Assembly: GCA_007120745.1 (NCBI GenBank)
Contig: SKNC01000079.1
Coordinates: 1 to 22,286 of the forward strand
Direction of reading: 5' to 3'
DNA from: Bacillota bacterium
GTDB taxonomy: Bacteria; Bacillota; Dethiobacteria; SKNC01
Length of the DNA: 22,286 nt
Of this stretch, positions 6,323 through 14,675 are shown in pieces. Position 1 is the stretch's first letter, and each line of letters begins with the position of its first letter. Under the pieces are notes generated by a model that was given only the letters and a program-made list of their open reading frames with translations, was not told the DNA's origin and searched no databases. The translations under genes were made by a program, and so were the position numbers.

Positions 6323-9300
6323 ATGAGCGGTGATTTTCTTTTTCAGGTTATTTCCCGGGATAAAAATTTTCAAGAAATGATTACTAATATAAAAGATAAC
6401 ATGAGCAGCCAGCTGGTTTATGGAATCGACGGCAGCCAAAAACATCTGGTGATGGCGGCTGCCAGGCATTTCACCGGCCGCCCGGCCCTGGTGGTTACCA
6501 CAGACCTTCCCAAAGCGGAAAAAATGTATGAAGATTTTTTGAATTATTTTTCTACGGAAGAAGTTCTGCTGTTTCCTTCCAGGGAAAGCATATTTTACGA
6601 ATCCATATCCCACAGCAGAGAGATTACAGAGCAGCGCCTGCTGGTGCTAGAAAAAATTACCAGAGGAAAAGAATTCATGGTGATTGCCCCGTCAGCAGCG
6701 CTTATGCCTCTGCTGCCCCCAAAAGAACTTTGGAGGGACTCTTCTCTAAGGATTTGTGAAAAAGAAAGCTTCCCCATGGGAGAACTGACAGACCGGCTGG
6801 TTCAGCTGGGTTATGAACGGATGCCGCAGGTGGAGGGCAGAGGACAGTTCAGCCTGCGGGGGGGAATACTGGATATTTATCCTTCCACCGGGCACAATCC
6901 TGTCAGAATTGAGTTTTTTGGAGATGAGGCAGAATCACTTCGGGAATTTGACCTTTCTTCTCAGAGGTCTCAAAAAAGTATAAAGGAAGTAAAAATAAAT
7001 CCTGTTCAGGAAGTAATACTGGATAATGGGGCCTTTCTTAGGGCAGAAGCGGAGATACAGAAGGACCTGGACAAAAGGCTTTCCGCGCTGAACCGGGCCG
7101 GAGACAGGGAGGCTGCCTCCAGGCTGTCCGCCAAGGTGGAGTTTCATCTGGAGAAAATAAAGGAGAAAATCTATTTCAGTGGAATTGAGCAGTATCTTCC
7201 CTATTTTTATCCCCGGTTGAATACTTTCCTGGATTATCTTCCCGAAGAAACCCTGGTATTATTGGATGAGCCGGTACACATAGCAGAAAACAGCCAGAAA
7301 CTTGTTTTTGAGATGGAGGAAACCAATACCTCCCTTTTACAAGAGGGTGCGCTTCTTCCCGGTCAGGGCAGGCTGCATGGGAACCTCCAGGAGTTTGTTT
7401 TCCATCGAAAAACTCCTTACCTGTCTTTTTCTCTTCTGATGCGTAAAATCCCCAATGTTAAACCCCAACGCATTATCAGTATGGCCAATAAATCTATGCC
7501 CCGGTTTCATGGCCAGTGGGATATCTTAAGAGGGGAAATCAGCCACTGGTTTAAAGAGGGGTATCGGGTATTTTTTTTGGCCTCTTCTCCAAAAAGAGCC
7601 CGGGAAATCCCCGGTTCCCTTGAACAAGAGAATATTAAGGCAGTTTATACCTCAAAGCCCCAGGAAATCGTATCGGGTACGGTAGGAGTCATTAGCTGCA
7701 GCCTGGAAAACGGTTTTATTTTACCGGAATTGAAAATCGCCCTGCTGGCAGAACAAGAAATTATCCCTAAAGTGAAGAAAAAGAGGGTCTGGAAAACCTC
7801 CCGGGAGGGGGTAACCATTTCTGACTACCATGACCTGGAGGTGGGGGACTATGTGGTTCATGAACATCATGGAATTGGCCAGTACCTGGGAATCAGGACC
7901 CTGGAGATAAACCAGTTACATAAAGATTACATGTACATTAAGTATGCCGGGGAAGATAAACTATTTATACCCACGGACCAGATTGGCCTGGTAAAAAAAT
8001 ATATCGGCAGCGAAGAAAAGAAACCCAGGCTCCACGGCTTAAGCAGCAGTGAATGGGCCCGGGCTAAAAACAGGGTAAAAGAATCGGTGCAAAAACTGGC
8101 CCGGGAACTGCTGGGGCTCTATGCCGTCAGGGAATCGGTGCAGGGATATGCGTATTCCCAGGACCAATCCTGGCAGAGGGAATTTGAGGCCCGGTTCCCC
8201 TTCGAGGAAACCCCCGACCAGTTAAAAGCCATCCGGGAAGTAAAAAAAGACATGGAAAAGAAAAAACCCATGGACCGGTTAATCTGCGGCGATGTGGGTT
8301 ACGGCAAGACGGAAATTGCTTTACGGGCCGCCTTCAAAGCGGTAATGGATCACAAGCAGGTGGCCTTTTTGGTGCCAACCACCATTCTGGCGCAGCAGCA
8401 CTACCGGAGCTTTAAAGAGCGTTTTCGGGGATTTCCTGTAAATATTGATGTATTAAGCCGGTTTCGAAAACCTTCGGAACAAAAAGAAATTATTAAGCAG
8501 GTGAAATCCGGGTGGGTGGATATCATTATCGGAACCCACCGCCTTTTGTCCACTGATATAAGGTTTAAAGATTTGGGGCTGCTAATTATTGATGAAGAAC
8601 AGCGGTTTGGAGTCAGGCATAAGGAAAAAATAAAAATGCTCCGCCAAAACGTGGATGTGCTGACCATGACCGCCACCCCCATTCCCCGAACCCTTTATAT
8701 GTCGCTGGTAGGGGTCAGGGACCTGAGCGTTATAGAAACTCCACCGGAAAATCGTTATCCCATTCAGACTTACGTGGTGGAATATTCCGAAGCTATGATC
8801 CGGGAGGCACTGCAGAGGGAGCTGAACCGGGGCGGACAGATTTACTTTGTGTATAACCGGGTGGAAACCATTGACAAATGGGGAGAAAAACTGCGGGAAA
8901 TTGTCCCGGATGCTCGAATTGTCATCGGACACGGCCAGATGTCCGAGTCCAGGCTGGAGAAAAATATGTATATGTTTCTAAACAAAGAATACGATATCCT
9001 GCTGAGCACTACCATCGTAGAAGCAGGATTGGATATTCCCAACGTAAATACCATGATTATCTATGATGCCGATAGAATGGGTTTATCCCAGCTGTATCAA
9101 CTGCGGGGCAGGGTGGGAAGATCTAACCGGCTGGCGTATGCTTATCTAACGTATCAGAAGGATAAAGTGCTTTCCGAAGTGGCAGAAAAAAGACTGCAGG
9201 CCATTAAAGAATTTACGGAATTGGGTTCGGGCTTTAAAATTGCCCTCAGGGACCTGGAAATACGAGGGGCAGGCAATATTATTGGGCCTGAGCAGCATGG

Positions 9301-9862
9301 CTTTATTGTTACCGTAGGGTTTGATCTTTACTGCCAGCTGTTGGAGCAGAGCATCAAAGAGCTTAAGGGAGAACCGGAAGCAGAAGCACCGGAAATAAAA
9401 ATCGAGCTGGATGTAAATGCTTATATCCCTGCTTCTTATATTCATCATCACAGCCAAAAAATAACGGTTTATCAGAAAATTGCAGCCATAGATTCCCTGG
9501 AAGAGACAGAAGACATGGAGCGGGAGCTGAGCGATCGATACGGACGAGTCCCGGAGCCTGTCAAAAATCTTCTGAAAATTGCTCGATTAAAAGTATATGC
9601 AGGCCAACTGCAGATTGCATCTATATCCCAGGATAAAAACCTGGTTTTCATAAAATTTCATTCTGACTTTACTGAGAGTGGAGAAGTGCTGCTGCGGATT
9701 GCCGGTGAATTTTCCGAAGAGGTGAGCCTGCAGGTGGGGAGGGAAGTGGCCTTTAAAATAAATGTTCAGGGAATTCCCGAAGATCTTCTTTTGGACCTTA
9801 TTGAAAAATTTTGTCAAAAACTCTACGGCCTTGCGGAGAACAGAGCAATCCATTATAATTAA
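6323..9862 (+). CDS. mfd: Transcription-repair coupling factor
   Basis: Mfd is an ATP-driven DNA translocase that removes stalled RNA polymerase from lesions and recruits UvrA. The 1179-residue length is typical. The N-terminal UvrB-like region includes FPSRESIFYESISHSREI near residue 82 and RGQFSLRGGILDIYP near 175. The RNA-polymerase-interacting domain (about 485-565) carries YVVHEHHGIGQYLGI and YAGEDKLFIP. The superfamily 2 motor has Walker A GDVGYGKTE near 655, the DEEQ box IIDEEQRFGVRHKEK near 755, TATPIPRTLYMS near 780 and QLRGRVGRSNR near 930. A C-terminal TRCF domain follows. I chose ATG 6323, because GAGAGGAAGG lies 7-8 bp before it; the in-frame ATG at 6299 has no such site and follows the terminator directly. 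Confidence 0.97.
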   Translation: MSGDFLFQVISRDKNFQEMITNIKDNMSSQLVYGIDGSQKHLVMAAARHFTGRPALVVTTDLPKAEKMYEDFLNYFSTEEVLLFPSRESIFYESISHSREITEQRLLVLEKITRGKEFMVIAPSAALMPLLPPKELWRDSSLRICEKESFPMGELTDRLVQLGYERMPQVEGRGQFSLRGGILDIYPSTGHNPVRIEFFGDEAESLREFDLSSQRSQKSIKEVKINPVQEVILDNGAFLRAEAEIQKDLDKRLSALNRAGDREAASRLSAKVEFHLEKIKEKIYFSGIEQYLPYFYPRLNTFLDYLPEETLVLLDEPVHIAENSQKLVFEMEETNTSLLQEGALLPGQGRLHGNLQEFVFHRKTPYLSFSLLMRKIPNVKPQRIISMANKSMPRFHGQWDILRGEISHWFKEGYRVFFLASSPKRAREIPGSLEQENIKAVYTSKPQEIVSGTVGVISCSLENGFILPELKIALLAEQEIIPKVKKKRVWKTSREGVTISDYHDLEVGDYVVHEHHGIGQYLGIRTLEINQLHKDYMYIKYAGEDKLFIPTDQIGLVKKYIGSEEKKPRLHGLSSSEWARAKNRVKESVQKLARELLGLYAVRESVQGYAYSQDQSWQREFEARFPFEETPDQLKAIREVKKDMEKKKPMDRLICGDVGYGKTEIALRAAFKAVMDHKQVAFLVPTTILAQQHYRSFKERFRGFPVNIDVLSRFRKPSEQKEIIKQVKSGWVDIIIGTHRLLSTDIRFKDLGLLIIDEEQRFGVRHKEKIKMLRQNVDVLTMTATPIPRTLYMSLVGVRDLSVIETPPENRYPIQTYVVEYSEAMIREALQRELNRGGQIYFVYNRVETIDKWGEKLREIVPDARIVIGHGQMSESRLEKNMYMFLNKEYDILLSTTIVEAGLDIPNVNTMIIYDADRMGLSQLYQLRGRVGRSNRLAYAYLTYQKDKVLSEVAEKRLQAIKEFTELGSGFKIALRDLEIRGAGNIIGPEQHGFIVTVGFDLYCQLLEQSIKELKGEPEAEAPEIKIELDVNAYIPASYIHHHSQKITVYQKIAAIDSLEETEDMERELSDRYGRVPEPVKNLLKIARLKVYAGQLQIASISQDKNLVFIKFHSDFTESGEVLLRIAGEFSEEVSLQVGREVAFKINVQGIPEDLLLDLIEKFCQKLYGLAENRAIHYN

Positions 9863-9914
9863 CTTGTACTTTTTACATTAACTTTTTAATTCAAAAAGAG
9901 AGGATGTATATCCA

Positions 9915-10838
9915 TTGAAAACCAGCACTAAATTTCTGATTCTGTTTCTTTCCGCAGCGATTCTGTTTACAGCAGCAGGCTGTCAGCAGGAAGAAATTAT
10001 GGCGGAAGTAAACGGTGAACAGATTACTCGAAAACAACTGGATGAAAGGCTGCTGATTTTTACTTTTTTTATGGAGGATTATTCGGATTCCCTGGAAACC
10101 GATGAGGATTTTAAAACGTTCATAGAATCCAGCCTTCTTAACTCCATGATTCAAGCCCGGCTGGTCAAGCAGGAAATTCAAACCCTTGACCTGGAAATCG
10201 ATGAAGAGGCGGCGGAGCAGTACTACCAGGAGGAGCTGGAGGAAATTAAATTAGAGTTTTTTCAAAGCGAAGACCAGTTCCAAAACAGGATAAAAGAGCT
10301 GAAGCTTTCGGAAGACATTTTGAAAGAAATGATTCATGAGTCATTCCTGGTCAATCTCCTGTATGAGCACGTGGTGGCAGGTATTTCCCAGCAGGATGCC
10401 AGGGATTACTTTGAGGAAAATCAGGATATTTTCTTAGAGCCTGGTTTTGTCAGAGTATCTCATATACTGGTTGAGATGGAGGAAGAGGCAGAGAAAGTCA
10501 TTGAACGGCTGGAACAGGGAGAAGATTTTGAGGAAGTTTCTAAGGATGTTTCCCTGGATGAGCCCATGGATTTTGTTATTTATCAGGTGGACCATCATTA
10601 TGACCCTACCTTTACGGAAGCCGCCTTTGCGCTGGAGGTAGGAAACATTAGTGAACCGGTAGAAACTCCTTTCGGCTGGCACGTAATAAAGCTTCATGAG
10701 AAAGAAGAGTCAAAATACTTTTCTTATGAAGAAGTGGAAGAAGATGCCATGGCTCTGAAAAAGGAAGAGGTATTTACTGAATATTTTATGGCACTGATGG
10801 AAGAAGCAGATATTAAAAATTATCTAGAGGACCATTAA
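9915..10838 (+). CDS. PrsA/SurA-like peptidyl-prolyl isomerase lipoprotein
   Basis: The 307-residue protein starts with a lipoprotein signal: KTSTK, a hydrophobic stretch, and the lipobox TAAGC with the lipidated Cys at residue 23. It is therefore predicted to be anchored outside the cytoplasmic membrane and to help fold secreted proteins. A SurA-N-like helical region spans about 28-155 (EVNGEQITRKQLDERL). A parvulin-type rotamase domain spans about 175-270 (VRVSHILVEMEEEAEK, ALEVGNISEPVETPFGWHVIKL). The central GGDLG-type stretch of most parvulins is not recognisable; DEPMDFVIYQVDHHYDP stands there, so isomerase activity is uncertain. The start is TTG 9915, with GAGAGG 11 bp upstream; the nearer ATG at 9904 hits a stop at once. 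It is rich in Glu, and lies 52 bp after mfd and before spoVT. Confidence 0.9.
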   Translation: MKTSTKFLILFLSAAILFTAAGCQQEEIMAEVNGEQITRKQLDERLLIFTFFMEDYSDSLETDEDFKTFIESSLLNSMIQARLVKQEIQTLDLEIDEEAAEQYYQEELEEIKLEFFQSEDQFQNRIKELKLSEDILKEMIHESFLVNLLYEHVVAGISQQDARDYFEENQDIFLEPGFVRVSHILVEMEEEAEKVIERLEQGEDFEEVSKDVSLDEPMDFVIYQVDHHYDPTFTEAAFALEVGNISEPVETPFGWHVIKLHEKEESKYFSYEEVEEDAMALKKEEVFTEYFMALMEEADIKNYLEDH

Positions 10839-10855
10839 ATTTTAAAAGCAAAAGT

Positions 10856-10885
10856 GAATAAAACCTTTCCTTCGGATATATACTA
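10856..10885 (+). promoter_or_regulatory. Sigma-G-like promoter of spoVT
   Basis: GAATA (10856-10860) fits the -35 pattern GHATR. TATACTA (10879-10885) fits the -10 pattern CATWHTA except for its first base, and the spacer is exactly 18 bp. Bacillus spoVT is read by forespore sigma-G, so the context agrees. An inverted repeat (AAACCTT 10861-10867, AAGGTTT 10893-10899) overlaps the spacer and the predicted start. Confidence 0.6.
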
Positions 10886-10936
10886 AAGCAAGAAGGTTTA
10901 ATCTGTAATTCAAAGCAGAAAAAGGAGGGAAGGTAT

Positions 10937-11491
10937 TTGAAAGCAACAGGCATCGTAAGACGCATTGATGACCTGGGAAGGGTAGTGATTCCCAAGGAAA
11001 TCAGAAGAACCCTGCGCATTCGCGAAGGAGACCCCTTAGAAATTTTTGTAGACCGAGATGGTGAAGTTATTTTAAAGAAGTATTCACCCATTGGTGAATT
11101 AGGTGACTTTGCCCAGGAATATGTTGATTCCCTTTACGAAGCCATCGGTCATATTGCCTGTATAGCCGATAGAGATACAATTATTGCTGTGGCTGGTGCT
11201 CCCAAAAAGGAATTTCTAAATAGGCCTTTGAGTCCAGCCGTGGAGAAGGTAATGGAAAACAGAAAAAGTGTTTCCATCAACAACCCCGCTGAACACCCCT
11301 TTTACAAGGAGAGTGAAGAGGAAGGTGTTATAAAGTTTGCCTCAGAAGTCATTGCACCTATTATTGCCGAAGGTGACCCCATAGGGGCAGTTATTTTAGG
11401 CAATAAAGAAAAGGATGTAAAGATGGGGGATATGGAACTGAAGCTGGCGGAAACCGCTGCCAGTTTTCTGGCCAAACAAATGGAACAATAA
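10937..11491 (+). CDS. spoVT: Stage V sporulation protein T, AbrB-family regulator
   Basis: SpoVT is a DNA-binding regulator that adjusts sigma-G-dependent genes in the forespore. The 184-residue protein has an N-terminal AbrB swapped-hairpin domain (residues 1-50; MKATGIVRRIDDLGRVVIPK is a hallmark) and a C-terminal GAF-like domain (about 55-180; ADRDTIIAVAGAPKKEF, IKFASEVIAPIIAEGDPIGA). Length and order match the family. The start is TTG at 10937 with a strong AAAGGAGGG about 8 bp upstream; there is no alternative start before the conserved opening. An intrinsic terminator follows closely, so the gene is probably monocistronic behind its sigma-G-like promoter. Confidence 0.97.
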   Translation: MKATGIVRRIDDLGRVVIPKEIRRTLRIREGDPLEIFVDRDGEVILKKYSPIGELGDFAQEYVDSLYEAIGHIACIADRDTIIAVAGAPKKEFLNRPLSPAVEKVMENRKSVSINNPAEHPFYKESEEEGVIKFASEVIAPIIAEGDPIGAVILGNKEKDVKMGDMELKLAETAASFLAKQMEQ

Positions 11492-11517
11492 TTGCCGTAA
11501 CAGAGAATATTCTAAAG

Positions 11518-11546
11518 AAGTAGTAACTTCCGGTTACTACTTTTTT
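11518..11546 (+). terminator. Intrinsic terminator of spoVT
   Basis: AAGTAGTAAC (11518-11527) pairs perfectly with GTTACTACTT (11533-11542) around the loop TTCCG, followed by a T-tract. Confidence 0.92.
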
Positions 11547-11572
11547 ATTATAGTTTTTTATAAAATTTACTG

Positions 11573-11599
11573 ATATAATAACCCTTGACTGCATACTAT
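11573..11599 (+). promoter_or_regulatory. Sigma-E-like promoter of spoVB
   Basis: ATATA (11573-11577) and CATACTAT (11592-11599) are separated by 14 bp. The sigma-E consensus is KMATATT, 14-15 bp, CATACANT; only one defined -10 base differs. Bacillus spoVB is mother-cell expressed, which agrees. The same stretch also contains TGATATAAT (11571-11579), an extended -10 for sigma-A, so vegetative use cannot be excluded. Confidence 0.55.
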
Positions 11600-11608
11600 T
11601 AGTATGCA
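11590..11608 (+). repeat. 19-bp perfect palindrome upstream of spoVB
   Basis: TGCATACTA and TAGTATGCA flank a single T. The palindrome covers the sigma-E-like -10 and the expected start site, so it may be an operator for a dimeric regulator. With only one central base it is a poor RNA hairpin. Confidence 0.75.
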
Positions 11609-11643
11609 TTGTTCAACTGTACAGCGTCTTTTGGAGGAGAAAG

Positions 11644-13281
11644 GTGGAGGAAAACTTGCCGGGCAAACAATCCTTTATAAAAGGAGCGGTTATTCTCACA
11701 TTAGCAGGTATTATTTCCAGGTTCATAGGGGCCGTTTTTCGCATTGTTTTAGCTGCCCTCATTGGAGATGAGGGAATCGGGCTGTACCAGATGGCTTATC
11801 CCATTTACAGCACTCTGCTCATTATTTCAACGGCAGGTATTCCCATAGCAGTTTCCAAGCTGGTGGCAGAAAACCTGGCAGTGAAAAACTATTATGGTGC
11901 TGTCAGGGTCTTTAAAGCTGCGGTCACCGTTCTGGCTGTCAGCGGTTTTATCATGAGTACAGGCCTTTATTTTGGAGCAGAGCATTTTTTGCCATTTATC
12001 ACCAGTGACTCCAGGGCACTGGTTCCCATCTTATTCATATCACCTGCTATTTTCTTTGTTGCGGTTATGTCGGCTTTTCGAGGATTTTTTCAGGGACAGC
12101 AGACCATGCTGCCCACGGCTGTTTCCCAGATTATTGAACAGATTACCCGGGTTGCCGTAGCCATTTACCTGGCACTGGCGCTCTTTCCCAGGGGACTGGA
12201 GTACTCTGCAGGAGGTGCCACCTTTGGGGCTGCAGCCGGGGCAGTGGCGGGACTGACTTTCCTGGTTATATATTTCATGAAAAAGAGTCCGGAACTGTTT
12301 CAAAGGGCGAAAAGACAAAAAGTAAAACAATCGTTAAATTTTTCTCGGGTATTATACAGCATAGCTGCAATTTCTATACCCATTACCGTGGGCAACCTGG
12401 TGATGCCCCTGATTTCCATTTTGGACCTAAGTATTGTCCCACAGCGGCTGGAAGCCGCAGGTTTTCTTGAGGCAAGGGCCATTGCCCTCTATGGACAATT
12501 AACAGGTATGGCGGGCTCCTTGATTCAAATTCCCATGATTATTACCATTGCCCTGGCCGTAAGCCTGGTCCCTTCTATCTCAGAAGCACTGGCCCTGAAA
12601 AACCGAAATATCATCCGGAGAAATACTAACCTGGTGATTCGCCTCACCTTAATTTTAGGGCTTCCCGCAGCGGTGGGTCTGTATATTTTGGCAGAGCCCA
12701 TCATGGTAATGCTCTTTGATATTCCTGAAGCTGCACTGCCCTTACAGGTTTTAGCTTTTAGCGTAATCTTTATTACCCTCTATCAGACCACTACCGGGAT
12801 CCTGCAGGGGATGGGTAAAACCTTTCTGCCGGTAAAACACATGGTTTTTGGTGCCTTTATCAAAATTGTCCTGACCTGGGTCCTGACGGCACAACCTGCC
12901 CTTAATATCCAGGGGGCGGCCTTTGCCACCGTAGTAGGATTTGCCATAGCTTCTATGTTAAATATTATTTCTGTTCGAAGATATACCGGGACCAGGTTTA
13001 ATGCCGGTCAGCTGATTTTAAAACCGGCTGCTGCGGTAGCAGGTATGGGTGTCATGGTGTACCTGTCCTATGCTTACTTAATTCAACTTTTCCCCGCTTT
13101 TTTCTCCCTTTCACTGAGCAATGCTTTGTCTGCCATTGTTTCAGTGGCCGTAGGGATGGTCAGCTATGGGGTGCTCTTATTTATTACAGGCAGTATTACC
13201 CGGGCGGACCTTGAATTAATCCCACGGCTAGGCCCATACTTAATCCGGCTGGCTAATACCCTGCACATTTTAAGGGGATAA
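11644..13281 (+). CDS. spoVB: Stage V sporulation protein B, MOP-family lipid/polysaccharide flippase
   Basis: The 545-residue integral membrane protein belongs to the MATE/MOP flippase superfamily (SpoVB/MurJ-like). In Bacillus, SpoVB is needed for the spore cortex and is thought to flip a peptidoglycan precursor across the outer forespore membrane. The opening GAVILTLAGIISRFIGAVFR followed by DEGIGLYQMAYPIYSTLL is typical, and about 14 hydrophobic segments run through the protein. Other motifs are IPIAVSKLVAEN near residue 65 and RGFFQGQQTMLPTAVSQIIEQ near 145. The start is GTG 11644, 6 bp after GGAGG. The conserved position between spoVT and mazG supports the call. The exact substrate is inferred from the family. 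Confidence 0.93.
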   Translation: MEENLPGKQSFIKGAVILTLAGIISRFIGAVFRIVLAALIGDEGIGLYQMAYPIYSTLLIISTAGIPIAVSKLVAENLAVKNYYGAVRVFKAAVTVLAVSGFIMSTGLYFGAEHFLPFITSDSRALVPILFISPAIFFVAVMSAFRGFFQGQQTMLPTAVSQIIEQITRVAVAIYLALALFPRGLEYSAGGATFGAAAGAVAGLTFLVIYFMKKSPELFQRAKRQKVKQSLNFSRVLYSIAAISIPITVGNLVMPLISILDLSIVPQRLEAAGFLEARAIALYGQLTGMAGSLIQIPMIITIALAVSLVPSISEALALKNRNIIRRNTNLVIRLTLILGLPAAVGLYILAEPIMVMLFDIPEAALPLQVLAFSVIFITLYQTTTGILQGMGKTFLPVKHMVFGAFIKIVLTWVLTAQPALNIQGAAFATVVGFAIASMLNIISVRRYTGTRFNAGQLILKPAAAVAGMGVMVYLSYAYLIQLFPAFFSLSLSNALSAIVSVAVGMVSYGVLLFITGSITRADLELIPRLGPYLIRLANTLHILRG

Positions 13282-13342
13282 ATATAATAAGAAATTGTGA
13301 TACCGGGTGATACGACACCAGGGACGATTTTTAAATGTCGCA

Positions 13343-13371
13343 TTGATATATACGAAATGATGCTGTATGAT
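13343..13371 (+). promoter_or_regulatory. Sigma-A promoter of mazG
   Basis: TTGATA (13343-13348) and TATGAT (13366-13371) are 17 bp apart, 38 bp before the mazG start. Two direct copies of GTGATAC (13297-13303 and 13307-13313), one helical turn apart, lie upstream. Confidence 0.6.
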
Positions 13372-13409
13372 AAAATACAATGTAAAATAAATATTCAGGA
13401 GACGCAATT

Positions 13410-14192
13410 ATGAAAAAAAATAAAACAGCACAGGACCTTTCCCGGCTGTTGGACATGATGTCCAGCCTCCGGGGTCCGGAGGGGTGTCCCTGGGACAGGA
13501 AGCAGACCCATAAAACCCTCAGGCCTTATCTTTTGGAGGAAGCTTTTGAAGTTCTTGATGCCATTGACCAGGAAAACATGGAATCCCTCTGCGAAGAGCT
13601 GGGGGATCTTCTGCTGCAGATTGCTTTCCACAGCCAGCTGGCTGAAGAAAAGGGAGCCTTTCACATGGGAAATGTGATAGACAATATTTGTGAAAAAATT
13701 ATCCGGAGACATCCCCATGTATTTGGCCGGGAGAACATTAAGGATGCCGAAGGGGTTTCCCGGAAATGGTCGGACATAAAGAGAGAAGAGAAGAATCAAA
13801 AGAGCCGTTTTTCTGCACCGGTAAGCTTGCCGGCCCTGAAACGAGCTCAGAAGGTACAGCAGCAGGCAGCCCGATTTGGATTTGACTGGGAAAGTGCGGA
13901 GGGAGCCATTTTTAAAGCAAAAGAAGAACTATTGGAACTGGAAAACGTATATAATACCGGGGATAGGGATAAAATAGAAGAAGAGGTAGGTGACCTGCTC
14001 TTTGCAGCAGTCAATGTCTCCCGACTTCTAGAGGTGGATGCGGAACTTGCCATGGGTTCAGCAGTTGAGAAATTTTTGAAGCGGTTGAATTATATGGAAA
14101 AAGAATTAGAGAAAAAAGAAAAAGATTTTTCTGACTATAATTTGGAGCAATTGGACAAAATATGGGAAAAGGCTAAAAAACATGGGTTATAA
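13410..14192 (+). CDS. mazG: Nucleoside triphosphate pyrophosphohydrolase MazG
   Basis: MazG hydrolyses nucleoside triphosphates to monophosphates and pyrophosphate, removing damaged or surplus NTPs. The 260-residue protein has the two-repeat E. coli-type layout: LRGPEGCPWDRKQTHKTLRP near residue 20, the metal-binding EEAFEVLDAID near 48, EELGDLLLQIAFHSQLAEE near 63, and a second degenerate repeat with KEELLELENV near 174 and EEEVGDLLFAAVNVSRLL near 191. It lacks the N-terminal tetrapyrrole-methylase-like domain that is fused to MazG in Bacillus YabN. The start is ATG 13410 with CAGGAG 8-9 bp upstream. Confidence 0.96.
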   Translation: MKKNKTAQDLSRLLDMMSSLRGPEGCPWDRKQTHKTLRPYLLEEAFEVLDAIDQENMESLCEELGDLLLQIAFHSQLAEEKGAFHMGNVIDNICEKIIRRHPHVFGRENIKDAEGVSRKWSDIKREEKNQKSRFSAPVSLPALKRAQKVQQQAARFGFDWESAEGAIFKAKEELLELENVYNTGDRDKIEEEVGDLLFAAVNVSRLLEVDAELAMGSAVEKFLKRLNYMEKELEKKEKDFSDYNLEQLDKIWEKAKKHGL

Positions 14193-14291
14193 GGTAAAAA
14201 AAAACAATAAACCTGCAGGAGTTTTAGAAGCAATAGCGAATAAGCTTTAATATTACCTTATTATAATGATTGTAAAATAGGAGGGATTTTG

Positions 14292-14564
14292 GTGAACAAA
14301 TCTGAACTAATCAGCGTAGTGGCCGAAAAGACAGGAATGACAAAAAAGGACACCGAAAAAGCAGTAAACGCCGTTTTTGAGAGTGTTACTGATGCCTTAG
14401 CTAAAGGTGAGAAAGTACAGCTAATTGGTTTTGGCACTTTTGATTTACGTACCCGCAAGGCCCGTGAAGGAAGAAACCCAGCTACTGGCGATGTAATCCA
14501 GATACCACAGGCAACAGTTCCTGTATTTAAGGCAGGGAAAGCATTAAAAGAAAGTGTTAAGTAG
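14292..14564 (+). CDS. hup: HU family DNA-binding protein
   Basis: This 90-residue protein is a nucleoid-associated HU: MNKSELISVVAEKTGMTKKD at the N-terminus, the hinge sequence LIGFGTFDLRTRKAREGRNP, the DNA-embracing arm GDVIQIPQATVPVFKAGKAL, and the C-terminal helix. It bends and compacts DNA as a dimer. I chose GTG 14292 over the adjacent in-frame TTG 14289, because HU begins MNKSELI and GGAGG (14280-14284) then lies 7 bp away. An HU gene is usual at this place in the cluster. Upstream there is a perfect -10 TATAAT (14262-14267), but no -35 match at 16-18 bp. Confidence 0.97.
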   Translation: MNKSELISVVAEKTGMTKKDTEKAVNAVFESVTDALAKGEKVQLIGFGTFDLRTRKAREGRNPATGDVIQIPQATVPVFKAGKALKESVK

Positions 14565-14581
14565 AGCAGCATAAGATTGTG

Positions 14582-14611
14582 TTGTTTATGAGAAAATTGT
14601 TTATGAGAAAA
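14582..14611 (+). repeat. Tandem duplication of 15 bp before the HU terminator
   Basis: TTGTTTATGAGAAAA occurs twice, head to tail, without a mismatch (14582-14596, 14597-14611). The end of the second copy supplies the A residues of the terminator's 5' arm. Confidence 0.9.
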
Positions 14612-14641
14612 TAGGTTCTTTGAAAAGAGGGCCTATTTTTT
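14608..14641 (+). terminator. Intrinsic terminator of hup
   Basis: AAAATAGG (14608-14615) pairs with CCTATTTT (14632-14639) around an inner CTTT/AAAG helix, followed by a T-rich tract that continues past 14650. Confidence 0.75.
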
Positions 14642-14675
14642 GTTGTTTTTTTTGTGTATATTGTTTTGCTTCAAT

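Noticed and set aside
14262..14267. TATAAT as a complete promoter for hup
   Set aside because: The -10 is perfect but no recognisable -35 or extended -10 accompanies it, so it is mentioned only with the gene.
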